NCBI GenBank assembly: GCA_017963805.1
Contig: JAGCTE010000044.1
Location: forward strand, 1 to 64,000
Length of the DNA: 64,000 nt
Origin: a bacterium
Lineage (GTDB): Bacteria; Auribacterota; UBA3054
Reading direction: 5' to 3'
How positions within the stretch are numbered: position 1 is the stretch's first letter; every line of letters starts with the position of its first letter. Positions 52,424 to 61,741 of the stretch are shown here, one piece after another. The position numbers and the translations under genes were made by a program. The notes beneath the pieces were generated by a model. That model had not been told where the DNA came from, made no database searches, and was given only the letters and a program-made list of their open reading frames with translations.

Positions 52424-55066
52424 ATGGAAACCCAAAAGATCATAATATCCGTCCTTTTCCTCGCCTGCTGCGCCCTTGGCGCCAGATGCGAGCTACCCAA
52501 TGGCCTTGCTCCCGCAAACTGGATCGAGACCAAGGGCGGATACATCCCCACGGGCATAACCCAATCCGGCGCGACGACGGTCGAGCTTGACTGTCTTCTG
52601 GAAGTCACCTCTCTCTACTATTCGAAAAGACGCCTGATGGGTTTTGACGGCGCCGGTCCCAAGAACTATTTCGGCGTGACCACCAACAATCATTTCGAGA
52701 TCTGGAACCCCACCGTCCTTACAGCCGAATTAGGCGTCAAATACCGCCTGCACATGACCCAGAACAAGACCACCACCCTGCTGGAAGTCTTCTCCGAGGC
52801 AGGCGCGCTCCTAGATTCCGTCACCGGCAACGCCAAGGGCATCAACAGCAGCGAATGCCAGATCTTCACCATCAACTCAAGCTCCGCCTACACTTGCTAC
52901 GGAATTAGAGTCTACGATTTCAAGATCATAATAGACGGAGACGTCAAAAGGGACCTCGTCCCGGTCTTCGACTATACGGCGGGAAAGCCAGGCATGTACG
53001 ACAGCATCAGCCAAACAACGCTCTACGCCTACGGCAGCGGCAAGCTTGACTGCGACGCCCTTGATTTTCACTACGGTTCCGGTGACACCAAGATATTGCT
53101 TGAAGAGGGAGCCATGTATTTCCCCTCCCACATCGGCTTCGAAGACCTCGGCGAATTTTCCTTCCCGGAGGGCACCGTTTTGAGAGGGACCGAAGGGGGA
53201 GCCAGCCTGACCGTGGGCGAAGACACTCTGGATATGCGGACCATTTTCGGCGCTGACATGCGGCCCGGGGAAAGGTATCCCCTTAGCGTGGAATTCACCT
53301 TCGGCCTGGTGACGAATTTCTATATCGCAAAAAGCGCAAACATTCCTTCGCTTTTCGTGAACCTTATAGACGCCGATCTGGCTTTCATACACAGGAACAA
53401 GAAAAACGAAGCCGCCGCCGTCGCCCTGAAGATCGAGCCTGACGGAACTTCCTCCGAGCTTCTCCCTGTCAAAAAGTTCGCCGGCCGCGGCAACGCCACC
53501 TGGACTTATTCCGGCGACAAGAAGCCCTACAAGATCAACCTGGAATCGAAATACGCCCTCATATCCTCCGCCCCCAAAAGCAAAAAATTCGCCCTGCTCT
53601 CCCTGAACCTTCAAAACAACAAGGACCGCAGCGGGCTCAAGGAATACGCGGCCCACGAGCTGGGGGATGCCATGGGCATGGGCTTCAATCCTGACTCTGA
53701 ATTTGTTGACCTTTACGTCAACGGTTCGTACCGCGGTTTCTACATGATAAAAGAACGCGTGACCATCGATCCCGACAGGATCAACATCAACGAGCCGAAA
53801 TACAGTTTTGAGGACGAGGAGTCCACCACAAGAGTCGTTCAGCGAAACGGCATCAAGGGCGTCAAAGGCGCCGCGGGCGATCCCGACGACGGCGAGCCCG
53901 TCTCAGCCTCCAGCTGGAACGTCCCCTCCCCCACGGAGACGATCACGAGCGAGAACGACGATGATGATCCCGCGCTCAAGGCCGGGATCCAGGCTTACCA
54001 ATATGCCACAGGTTCCCGCCTAAAAACGGATAAGGAAGGCGGCGCGGTCATCGAGATGAACGCCTGCTACAGTCAGTACATGCAGGATGAGCACGTCTTC
54101 TTCATCACCAGGCGCGGCCAGATCTTCACCCTGAAGATCCCCGAAGTCGCAACGAAGGAACAGGTCCGGAGGATCGCGATCTTCGTCCAGGAATTCGAAG
54201 ACGCCCTCTTCGGGGAAAAAGGTTTCAACTCGCTTGGCAAACATTATTCCGAATATCTGGACGTAGAGATCATGGCCAAGCACGTGATGGTGGACGGCTT
54301 CATGTACAACTCGGATTTCTGCATCCTCTCCACCTTCTTCTACATCGACGCCGATCCCGTAAGCGGTGAATTAAGGGGCAAACTCATAGCCGAGCCCATC
54401 TGGGATTACGATTTCGCCCAGATCAATTCCAGCCATATCTACGCCTCCAATTCCAATCCCATGAACTATCTGCCGCAATTCTTTTCCAAGGCTGATTTCA
54501 TAAAGGCCCTGTACGAATTGCAAACGGATCCTTATGGTTTCCAATCAAGAGTCGCGCGGTTGAATTCCAACGACCTTTCCGCTCTGGGCGACAAGCTCAA
54601 GGCCGCGCATCAATTGAATTATTTCCGCTGGGGCAGCGATTCCCAATCAGACGTGGCGACCATCAAAAGCAGGATGAGCTCGAGAGCGGGAAACTGGAAC
54701 AATATTTTCAACCCGAACCAAAAGCTTTTGGGCGCCTGGGTGGAACAGGCCCAAACAAGGTCCCGCGCTATAATAGGCCCGCTGACCGTGGAGACCTACG
54801 GCACGCCGATATCGTACCAATGGTACAAGCAGGACGCTGAGAGCGGCGAATTGACTGAGCTTGAGGGCGAGACAGGCTCAACTCTTGATCAGGAACAGTA
54901 CGGCAAGGGACAGTACGTCTGCGGCGTCTACGGAAAAAATCTGGAGCCTCAGGCGGGCGGAACGTACGTGACGCTTTACACCGCGCCTTTCGCCTACGGA
55001 CTTCCGGAGCCAGGACTGCTCGCTACTCTTCTTGCTTCCGCGGCCTTTCTACTCCGCAGGAAGTGA
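52424..55066 (+). CDS. CotH-kinase-fold surface protein with PEP-CTERM tail, copy 2
   Basis: An 880-residue paralogue of the preceding gene with the same domain order. Signal peptide about 1-22. LamG-like domain with ANWIETKGGYIPTGI and SKRRLMGFDGAGPKNY. CotH domain with RGNATWTYSGDKKPYKINL, VDLYVNGSYRGFYMIKER and PIWDYDFAQINSS. The acidic insertion keeps SENDDDDPALKAGIQAYQYA, so it is a conserved part of this family. Ig-like YQWYKQDAESG precedes LPEPGLLATLLASAAFLLRRK. The start is placed at ATG 52424 because the frame upstream crosses the terminator and promoter. An 87-nt inverted repeat lies between its stop and the convergent GH35 gene. Confidence 0.88.
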   Translation: METQKIIISVLFLACCALGARCELPNGLAPANWIETKGGYIPTGITQSGATTVELDCLLEVTSLYYSKRRLMGFDGAGPKNYFGVTTNNHFEIWNPTVLTAELGVKYRLHMTQNKTTTLLEVFSEAGALLDSVTGNAKGINSSECQIFTINSSSAYTCYGIRVYDFKIIIDGDVKRDLVPVFDYTAGKPGMYDSISQTTLYAYGSGKLDCDALDFHYGSGDTKILLEEGAMYFPSHIGFEDLGEFSFPEGTVLRGTEGGASLTVGEDTLDMRTIFGADMRPGERYPLSVEFTFGLVTNFYIAKSANIPSLFVNLIDADLAFIHRNKKNEAAAVALKIEPDGTSSELLPVKKFAGRGNATWTYSGDKKPYKINLESKYALISSAPKSKKFALLSLNLQNNKDRSGLKEYAAHELGDAMGMGFNPDSEFVDLYVNGSYRGFYMIKERVTIDPDRININEPKYSFEDEESTTRVVQRNGIKGVKGAAGDPDDGEPVSASSWNVPSPTETITSENDDDDPALKAGIQAYQYATGSRLKTDKEGGAVIEMNACYSQYMQDEHVFFITRRGQIFTLKIPEVATKEQVRRIAIFVQEFEDALFGEKGFNSLGKHYSEYLDVEIMAKHVMVDGFMYNSDFCILSTFFYIDADPVSGELRGKLIAEPIWDYDFAQINSSHIYASNSNPMNYLPQFFSKADFIKALYELQTDPYGFQSRVARLNSNDLSALGDKLKAAHQLNYFRWGSDSQSDVATIKSRMSSRAGNWNNIFNPNQKLLGAWVEQAQTRSRAIIGPLTVETYGTPISYQWYKQDAESGELTELEGETGSTLDQEQYGKGQYVCGVYGKNLEPQAGGTYVTLYTAPFAYGLPEPGLLATLLASAAFLLRRK

Positions 55067-55075
55067 AACTTACGC

Positions 55076-55162
55076 TTTGTCTCGGACGAAAAGTCATGCT
55101 CCCGTAAGCAAACTTAGCGAAGCCTGTTTGCCAAGGGAACATGACTTTTCGTCCGAGACAAA
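55076..55162. terminator. Long inverted repeat between convergent genes, likely bidirectional terminator
   Basis: Arms 55076-55098 and 55140-55162 are 23 bp and perfectly complementary. The inner part adds TCCC/GGGA (55100-55103 with 55135-55138) and GCAAAC/GTTTGC (55108-55113 with 55126-55131). It begins 9 nt after the CotH stop and ends 6 nt before the GH35 stop. There is no terminal T-run, but each arm carries TTTT in the 3' half when read from either side. It could instead be a processing or stabilising hairpin, or a mobile repeat. Confidence 0.7.
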
Positions 55163-55168
55163 CCAGAA

Positions 55169-57214
55169 TTACTTCCAGTCGACGATGATGTAGGAGTAGG
55201 GCTCCAGCTCGCATTCGAAAGCGGCGGCCCCTACCGTTATGTTCTCCGCCACCGGGACGGGATGGATGTTCAAAACGAAGGCCTTGCCGTTCGCTTTCGG
55301 TATCACCCTCAGAAGATCCTGGCCTTCCACCGTCGGCTTCCTGCCGAGCCTGGCGATCAGCTTCTTGATGAGAACGGATTGGCTCTTGAAATGGTTGGCG
55401 AACATCACCGGGAAGATCTGGGCCGTGCCGGTCCCCTTCCTGACGGAGACGATCGCGGGACGTCCGGCTTCCGTGCGGCCAAGCGTTTCGCCCTTCTTGT
55501 CGATGTCGATGTTCTGGATCGTCTTGCCGAGATAATACTCCTGGCCTTCGAAGAGGACCTTCTCCTGGTCCACGCTCTTTTTGGGGAAAGTTCCGCCGAG
55601 AACGCCGAGCTCGTCAGCCAGGACGTGGCAGTAACGGTCGCTCTCGTCCTTGGTCGGCAGCGAGCCTATAAGCAGCAGGTTTCCGCCCGCCTCGACGTAG
55701 GCGGCAAGTTTTTCCTGGACTTTCCGGGCCATCCAGCGGTCGTTCACAACGACGAGCACGGGATGAGTTAACAGTTCTTCCGGCGACGCGCTTTCAAAAT
55801 CGACGAGCTTGGGCAGGAAGCCCTGCGACCTTAAGGCGCAGAAAACTTCCGTGGTGGCCGGGCCGACCGGCTTTATGTTGACTACCGGTTCCCTCTTCAC
55901 GCCGAGAGCGATGTCGTAGAAAGATTCGGAACGGAAATCCTCCGCGTGCTTTTTGATCTCGGCAAACGAGCGCTGGATCGCGTCGAAGGAAGGCTTTCTC
56001 GCGCCGTTCTGATCGACCGGGGCCTGCCAGTTGTGGTCAGTCCCGTAGAAGCCGAGGCCCTGCCTGTTGACGCCGGAGCAGAAGAGATACATGTTGAGAC
56101 CCCTGTATCCGCCCGCGGCCGCCCAGACGTTCCAGATGAAAAGTTCGGGGGCGTAGACTTTGGGGAAGTCGAACCAATAACCGCTCTCCTGCTCAATGAC
56201 CCAGGGAGTGCTCCCTAGGATGCTCTTGAGATATTCGGGCCCGTACTCGCAGAGATACGTGCCGCTGGTGAGATTCAGATTGCCGTCCATGGAGTAGTAG
56301 CAGTCCACTCCGATGTTGAGCCAGGGGTTCTGCTCCTTGTTTTTGATGTGCAGCGACAGCGCGCGCGGGCAGTAGGCGTTGTGCGTCATGGGCGTGGTTA
56401 TGCCGCAAGCCTTGAGTATGTCCCTCAGTTTCTGGAAATACTTCGGATAATAGCAGCCGTAGTAGTATTCCCTCCGCTCGATCTCGTAGAGCGTCTTGTT
56501 CGCCTGCTCAAGCATGTAGGGAGGGATCCTCGAGAAGTCGCCGAAGCTGCAGCCGTAGACGTTGTTGATCTTTTCGAGCGTTCCGTATTTCTCCCTGAGG
56601 TACGTCGGCCAGATGCCGTCTTTCTTTTCGAGGCCCAGGTTGACGGGATTCTCGTCGTCGAAATCGTCGCCGGGTATTTCGTTGCAAAGCTGCGTCATGA
56701 CGACGAAGCCGTCGGGCGCCAGGTAAGGCTTTATTATTTCCGTCACGGCGGCGTACCATTTCTCGACGGCCGCGAGGAAATCTCCGTTCATGTGCGCGAC
56801 GGCGTTGACGGCCGAGCTTGGAATATATTCCCCGTCCTCATAGCGCATGACCATGCTCTGGGGGTTTTTCTTGGTGAACCATTTCGGGATCCCGAGGTCG
56901 GTGGCCTCGGCGTAGATATAGGGTCCCGGACGCCAGTAGCAGAGGAGCCCGCTCTTTTTGACCAGTTCCAGAAAAGCGGCCAGGTCGTTGCAGGGATGGT
57001 AGAGACCGGTGAAGTCGAAGCGGCCTTCCTCCGGTTCGTGCACGAGCCAGGGCGTGTAGAAGGAGACGGCGTTGCAGCCGGCTTCCTTGACGCTTTGCAA
57101 AACTTTTTCCCAGTTTTCCCTCGGAGTCCTGAAATAATGGACTTCCGCGGAGGTCAGGAAGATCTCCCTGCCGTCGAGGAAAAACGAGCCTTTCTCAATC
57201 TTTAATTCCGCCAT
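55169..57214 (-). CDS. GH35-like beta-galactosidase
   Basis: A 681-residue glycoside hydrolase without a signal peptide, so probably cytoplasmic. The GH35 TIM barrel is clear: AEVHYFRTPRENWEKVLQSV (23-42), GCNAVSFYTPWLVHEPEEG (46-64) and WRPGPYIYAE (94-103). QLCNEIPG gives the acid/base Glu179, and PWVIEQESGYW the likely nucleophile Glu341. The C-terminal part resembles a glutamine-amidotransferase-like segment (VEAGGNLLLIGSLPTKDES) plus a small beta domain. It likely cleaves terminal beta-galactosides from imported oligosaccharides. It follows the GH2 gene by 9 nt in an operon that starts upstream of recA. Confidence 0.88.
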   Translation of the reverse strand: MAELKIEKGSFFLDGREIFLTSAEVHYFRTPRENWEKVLQSVKEAGCNAVSFYTPWLVHEPEEGRFDFTGLYHPCNDLAAFLELVKKSGLLCYWRPGPYIYAEATDLGIPKWFTKKNPQSMVMRYEDGEYIPSSAVNAVAHMNGDFLAAVEKWYAAVTEIIKPYLAPDGFVVMTQLCNEIPGDDFDDENPVNLGLEKKDGIWPTYLREKYGTLEKINNVYGCSFGDFSRIPPYMLEQANKTLYEIERREYYYGCYYPKYFQKLRDILKACGITTPMTHNAYCPRALSLHIKNKEQNPWLNIGVDCYYSMDGNLNLTSGTYLCEYGPEYLKSILGSTPWVIEQESGYWFDFPKVYAPELFIWNVWAAAGGYRGLNMYLFCSGVNRQGLGFYGTDHNWQAPVDQNGARKPSFDAIQRSFAEIKKHAEDFRSESFYDIALGVKREPVVNIKPVGPATTEVFCALRSQGFLPKLVDFESASPEELLTHPVLVVVNDRWMARKVQEKLAAYVEAGGNLLLIGSLPTKDESDRYCHVLADELGVLGGTFPKKSVDQEKVLFEGQEYYLGKTIQNIDIDKKGETLGRTEAGRPAIVSVRKGTGTAQIFPVMFANHFKSQSVLIKKLIARLGRKPTVEGQDLLRVIPKANGKAFVLNIHPVPVAENITVGAAAFECELEPYSYIIVDWK

Positions 57215-57223
57215 AAACTTGCT

Positions 57224-59830
57224 TTATTTTGATTTATCGGTAAGGTATTCTATTATCTTACCAAAAAGGTACGTCCCGAAGACATTGTTTCCGAATCCCA
57301 AAGCTTCCCTGCCCCTGCCGCCGGACAGTTTCAGCGTCGTTGCCACAAGCGTCCCCTTCCCCAGGGCATATTCCGCCAGGTACTCCGTGATTTTCCAGTT
57401 CCTGGCGTCGCAGCGCCTCAATATGGGGCGTTTCAAAGCGAAGCCCATCTCGGATGCCTCCTTTGGGAGAACGGCCCTTTCCGGGGCGACTGAGAAGTAT
57501 CTGAGGTCCTCCGTGAAACGGATCCGCCTGATCCCGGACATTACGGGATGAGGGGAACGCACCGGGAAGCTCTCGCGCCAAAAGGAGACCTCTTCCGTCG
57601 GGAAAGACGGATCGTTCACCTGCATAAGGAAAACCTTCCCTCCCTCGGAAAGGAATTTCCTCACGCAGTCGTCAAGCTGGTCCGTCACTATGATCTTCGC
57701 GTCCTCCCCTTTTCCGCTCATTCCCCGGAAAACGCCGGAGTGGTCCCTGATCAGGAAGTTTTCCTTTTCCAAATCCGGCTTCGGATAAACGAAGACCGGC
57801 CAGAAATTGCAGCGTTTCCCCACGCGGGCGGTCAGTTTGAGTTCTGAGGGGGCGGACACTTCCGGAAGGACGGCGTTGAAATAACAGACTTCCCTTATTT
57901 CTCCCCTTGTCACGCCCGGCAGCAGACGCTCCTCCCAGGCGACTAACTTTTCGTTTTCGTCGGAAAGCTCAACCCTAAGCATCTCCCCTTTCATGTCTGA
58001 ACCGGAAAAATTCGAGAGCAGGATGTGCAGATCGTAAGGTGCGCCGCCCCAGAAACTGTAGCGCTCCTTCGGGCAGACGCGGTCGCCGCAGATCCAATTC
58101 CTCCTCAGGTCCCAGGCCGGCAGAAGCGCGGCGTCGGAATTGAAGCGGATGAATTCCTCCGCGGGAAACTTCATGTTTCCGAGGTCGTCGAAAAGCCCGC
58201 TGGTCGCGATCGGAACGTCCCTTATCGCCGTGATGTCGTAGCCCGAGATCTCATGATAGCCCCTCGTCTCTTCTATGGTGACCTTGCGGTGCGTCAGGGC
58301 ATGGTCTACCGAGGCCGCCCTTAATTTCTCAAAATCTTTCCTGATGTTCGTTTCCTTGACCGCCTTTTCAAAGGTGTCGAGGTAGAAGTCAGGTTTCAGT
58401 TTCTTTATGGGATTTTTCCTAATGTCGCCGCTTTCCCACCAAAGGGAGGCCGCCTTCTTTCCCTCCCTGATCCTTTTGGGGTCCCTTAGGGTGTCGCTGT
58501 CGCAATATTCGCCGTAGAGCCAGGGCTTCCCGGCGCGATAAGAGGGCGTGAAGTGATCCATCAGATCCTCCATGTTCTGGAGCTCCCCGTAAAAATGATA
58601 GTCGTAGAAATCGCCGTAGGAAACTTTCAGGCCGCCGTAGCATTCGCCGGACCCGGAATTGTCTTTTACGGGAACGCCGAGCTTCTTTTTCAGCTTCAGG
58701 TACGTTTCCTTGAGGATGTCCCCCTTTACGACGGAATTCATCTCGCAGCCCAAAGTGAGAAGGGCGACGCAGGGGTGTCCCAAGAGCTCGTTTCCTATGG
58801 CGTCGTATTCCCTTCTGATCCTCTCATCCAGAAGAGGATCGGGTTCGGGGAGCCACAGGGGAAGCTCTATCCAGCAGAGCATCCCCTCCTCGTCGCAGAT
58901 GTCGAGGTATTTTTCCCGCGGGATGTAGAGGCAGTGCTTCACGGCGTTGAAGCCCATCTTTTTGAGTTCCTTCAGCTCGGCGCGGATAACGTCTTCGCTC
59001 GGGTTCGGCGCGATCAGTTCGTCGTAGAAGCCCCAGTGAAGGGCTCCCCGCCAGTAAACAGGCTCACCGTTGAGGAGCAGGTGATTGTCCTTGCAGAAGA
59101 TCTCGCGGCGCGCCCAGAAGGCCTTGCCTTCCACGCGGTCTTTGGCGCCTTTCAGCTTGAAGCTGATCTCATACCTTTTCGGGTCAACGGGAGACCATTT
59201 CCTTATCCTTCCGGAATTCAGCGGCACCGTGACTTCCCTCGAACCTTTTTTCAGCTCCCACTTTCCCCTTATTTCCCCCAGTCCTTTTATTTTTCCTTCC
59301 AGGCGGTAGACGCCGGCTTTTTTTATTTCCAGCTCCAGTTTGAGGGCGCAGTTGTTTGAGTAGCAGCGCTTCAAAAGAACTTCGTCGTAGCCTTCCAATG
59401 TTATGTCGTCCCAGATCCCGCCGAAGGAGCAGCAGACGTCCGGCACGAAGCCGGACAGAACTTTCCTCAGAGGATACTGGTCGCTGTCATAATAGCCGGG
59501 CTTGGCTATTTTGAAAACGAGCTCGTTCTCGCCGTCTAATAGGAAACGCGTGGCGTCGAAGGAGAATTCGTCCCACATTCCTTCGTGGGATCCGATCAAT
59601 TTTCCGTTCAGCGTTATTTCGCAAAAGTAGCTGACGGCCTTGCAGCGCAGAAGGTAAAACTTGAAGCGTTTTTTCAGGGAAAAAGTTTTTCTCAGCGTAA
59701 AGAATCCGCCGAAATCTTTCCTTTCCGTGAATCTTTCTATCGCGCAGGGAACCTCTACGGCGAACGTTTCGCCGTCCATTTCCGCCTGCCAGGGCCCGCC
59801 GAGGCCGACAATGTTCGAAACAGCTTTCAT
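57224..59830 (-). CDS. GH2-family glycoside hydrolase
   Basis: An 868-residue enzyme without a signal peptide. The GH2 order is visible: a sugar-binding jelly-roll (about 20-150), an Ig-like domain (about 150-240) and a TIM barrel beginning FCKDNHLLLNGEPVYWRGAL (245-264) with MGFNAVKHCLYIP. The acid/base position is Glu363 in LGCEMNS, where Cys replaces the usual Asn before Glu; the nucleophile is Glu441 in PWLYGEYCD. The C-terminal 200 residues hold a second beta domain and an amidotransferase-like segment. Activity on beta-galactosides, glucuronides or mannosides cannot be told apart. Its ATG overlaps the recX stop (ATGA), an odd pairing. Confidence 0.87.
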   Translation of the reverse strand: MKAVSNIVGLGGPWQAEMDGETFAVEVPCAIERFTERKDFGGFFTLRKTFSLKKRFKFYLLRCKAVSYFCEITLNGKLIGSHEGMWDEFSFDATRFLLDGENELVFKIAKPGYYDSDQYPLRKVLSGFVPDVCCSFGGIWDDITLEGYDEVLLKRCYSNNCALKLELEIKKAGVYRLEGKIKGLGEIRGKWELKKGSREVTVPLNSGRIRKWSPVDPKRYEISFKLKGAKDRVEGKAFWARREIFCKDNHLLLNGEPVYWRGALHWGFYDELIAPNPSEDVIRAELKELKKMGFNAVKHCLYIPREKYLDICDEEGMLCWIELPLWLPEPDPLLDERIRREYDAIGNELLGHPCVALLTLGCEMNSVVKGDILKETYLKLKKKLGVPVKDNSGSGECYGGLKVSYGDFYDYHFYGELQNMEDLMDHFTPSYRAGKPWLYGEYCDSDTLRDPKRIREGKKAASLWWESGDIRKNPIKKLKPDFYLDTFEKAVKETNIRKDFEKLRAASVDHALTHRKVTIEETRGYHEISGYDITAIRDVPIATSGLFDDLGNMKFPAEEFIRFNSDAALLPAWDLRRNWICGDRVCPKERYSFWGGAPYDLHILLSNFSGSDMKGEMLRVELSDENEKLVAWEERLLPGVTRGEIREVCYFNAVLPEVSAPSELKLTARVGKRCNFWPVFVYPKPDLEKENFLIRDHSGVFRGMSGKGEDAKIIVTDQLDDCVRKFLSEGGKVFLMQVNDPSFPTEEVSFWRESFPVRSPHPVMSGIRRIRFTEDLRYFSVAPERAVLPKEASEMGFALKRPILRRCDARNWKITEYLAEYALGKGTLVATTLKLSGGRGREALGFGNNVFGTYLFGKIIEYLTDKSK

Positions 59831-60177
59831 TCCCGGTCTTGATTCCTCATGACTTCCGCGGCCTCGCTCAGGTACTCCTCTATGAGTTCTTCGTCGAAGC
59901 CCTTCCTTACGAGATAGGCCGCCAGCGAGGAGAGCGTCGACGGTTTCAGGGCTTTCCCCTTTTTCAGGAGGTATTCCCTGGCCGCGGATCTCAGCGCCTC
60001 GCGGTCGCCGCCCGAGATCTTTATCAATCCAAGCTCGACCAAACGCGCGGCCGCGGCGCGGCTCTCTTCCGCAGAGTAGCCGCGGCGCGTCAGTCTCTCC
60101 GCCATTTCCTTTTCGGAATAGTCGCGCATTGCCAGGAGCTCCGCTCCCAGCCGCACGGCGTCCTTATCCGGCCTCAT
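59827..60177 (-). CDS. recX: RecX-family RecA regulator
   Basis: RecX caps and disassembles RecA filaments. The 116-residue protein is shorter than E. coli RecX (about 166). Its helical repeats are visible: [19 protein letters not shown] near 10-28 with RGYSAEE, LVELGLI near 46, and [15 protein letters not shown] near 90. It overlaps recA at 60174-60177 and the GH2 gene at 59827-59830 (ATGA each), the classical recA-recX coupling. The small size suggests a reduced variant. Confidence 0.88.
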   Translation of the reverse strand: MRPDKDAVRLGAELLAMRDYSEKEMAERLTRRGYSAEESRAAAARLVELGLIKISGGDREALRSAAREYLLKKGKALKPSTLSSLAAYLVRKGFDEELIEEYLSEAAEVMRNQDRE

Positions 60178-61229
60178 TTTTCTTTCTTGCTTTCCTTGGT
60201 TTCTTCTTTCTCGGGAAGCTCGCCCTTGAGAAGCCCGTATTTCTCCCTGATCATGCCTTCCACTTTCTTGGCGAATTCGGGATCGTTCTTAAGGTATTCC
60301 TTGCAGGCGTCGCGGCCCTGGGCCAGGCGCTGGTCGCCGAAAGAGAACCAGGCGCCGCGCTTCTGGATGATGTCCATGGCGGTGGCGACGTCGACGAGCG
60401 TTCCCTCGTAAGAGATGCCTTCGTCGTACATGATGTCGAACTCCGCTTCCTGGAAGGGAGCGGCGACTTTGTTCTTCACGACTTTGACTTTGGCTCTGAT
60501 GCCGTTGGAATTACCCTCGTTGTCTTTCAGGGTGCTCATCCTGCGGATGTCGAGGCGGCAGGAGGAGTAGAACTTCAGCGCGCGGCCGCCGGTCGTCGTT
60601 TCGGGGTTGCCGAACATCACGCCGATCTTTTCCCTGATCTGGTTGATGAAGATGCAGGCGCAGCGGGAGCGTCCGATTATGGAGGTGAGTTTCCTCAGGG
60701 CCTGCGACATCAGCCTCGCCTGCAGCCCGACGAAAGAGTCGCCGATCTCGCCCTGGATCTCAGCCTTGGGAACAAGAGCGGCCACGGAGTCGATAACGAC
60801 GACGTCCACGGCGTTCGAGCGCACGAGCGTCTCGGCGATGGAGAGGGCGTCCTCGCCGCAGTCAGGCTGGGAAATGAGAAGGCTGTCAAGGTCGACGCCG
60901 ATCCTTCTGGCGTACCCGGGGTCGACCGCGTGCTCGGCGTCGATGTAAGCCGCCACGCCGCCCATCTTCTGGGCGTTGGCCACCACGCTAAGGGCCAAAG
61001 TGGTCTTGCCGCTGGATTCGGGGCCGTAGACTTCCGTGATCCTGCTTCTCGGAATGCCGCCCACGCCCAGAGCCAGATCCAGCGTCAAGGCGCCCGTCGG
61101 GATGACGGGAATGTTAGCCACATGGTTTTCCCCGAGGCGCATGATCGACCCCTGGCCGAACTGCTTTTCGATTTGCCCGATGGCAGCTTCCAAGGCCTTC
61201 AGTTTTTCGTTTTTTTCAGCTGTTGCCAT
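60174..61229 (-). CDS. recA: Recombinase RecA
   Basis: ATP-dependent strand-exchange protein and coprotease for LexA-type repressors. The 351-residue protein has Walker [10 protein letters not shown] (69-77), Walker [11 protein letters not shown] (about 143-152), the L2 region [18 protein letters not shown] and the acidic C-terminus. The ATG follows CAGGAGAT. It lies 20 nt after the pncC-like gene. No SOS box was recognised upstream by eye. Confidence 0.98.
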   Translation of the reverse strand: MATAEKNEKLKALEAAIGQIEKQFGQGSIMRLGENHVANIPVIPTGALTLDLALGVGGIPRSRITEVYGPESSGKTTLALSVVANAQKMGGVAAYIDAEHAVDPGYARRIGVDLDSLLISQPDCGEDALSIAETLVRSNAVDVVVIDSVAALVPKAEIQGEIGDSFVGLQARLMSQALRKLTSIIGRSRCACIFINQIREKIGVMFGNPETTTGGRALKFYSSCRLDIRRMSTLKDNEGNSNGIRAKVKVVKNKVAAPFQEAEFDIMYDEGISYEGTLVDVATAMDIIQKRGAWFSFGDQRLAQGRDACKEYLKNDPEFAKKVEGMIREKYGLLKGELPEKEETKESKKEK

Positions 61230-61249
61230 AATTTATCTCCTGATGTTTT

Positions 61250-61741
61250 TTAAATAATTTCTTCCCAGATCATGGAGAGCGCCTCCATGATGGTCAAATG
61301 TCTGATCTTTTCCCGGCTGCCTTTGAAATGGAAGCATTTCGTCTTCGTTTCGAAGGAGAGCGCTATCGCAATCCAGACGGTCCCGACAGGATTGTCCGAA
61401 CCGTCGCCGTCCGGGCCGGCGATGCCGCTTACGGCGACCGCCATGTCCGTGTCGAAAATTCTCCTGGCTCCCTCCGCCATGGCGGCCGCGCACTCTTTGC
61501 TCACCGCTCCGTTCAGGCGGATTATCTCCTCGTCCACGCCCAGAAGGTCCCTTTTTATCTCGTTTTGGTAGGCCACCGCCGAGCCCTTGAACCAGGAGGA
61601 GCTTCCCGGCACGGAAACGAAGCAGGCGGAAATCCCGCCGCCGGTGCAGGACTCCGCCGTGCTGATCGTCACGCCCCTGAACTTCATGGCTTCCCCGATC
61701 TTCGCGGCCTGCTCTGTCTCCCGCGGTCCGTATATCATCAT
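61250..61741 (-). CDS. pncC: Nicotinamide-nucleotide amidase (CinA C-terminal domain)
   Basis: Deamidates nicotinamide mononucleotide to nicotinate mononucleotide in NAD salvage. The 163-residue protein is the CinA C-terminal domain alone: TAESCTGGGISACFVSVPGS (28-47) with the catalytic Ser30, SYQNEIK-like VAYQNEIKRDLLGV, AVSGIAGPDG and NPVGTVWIA. The N-terminal molybdopterin-like CinA domain is absent. The start overlaps the stop of the O-antigen-ligase-like gene (ATGA; ATG 61741 or 61738). cinA-recA adjacency is common in bacteria. Confidence 0.94.
   Translation of the reverse strand: MMIYGPRETEQAAKIGEAMKFRGVTISTAESCTGGGISACFVSVPGSSSWFKGSAVAYQNEIKRDLLGVDEEIIRLNGAVSKECAAAMAEGARRIFDTDMAVAVSGIAGPDGDGSDNPVGTVWIAIALSFETKTKCFHFKGSREKIRHLTIMEALSMIWEEII

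Noticed and set aside
55076-55162. MITE or insertion sequence end
   Set aside because: No target-site duplication or second copy of the arm seen in the window; position between convergent stops fits a terminator better.
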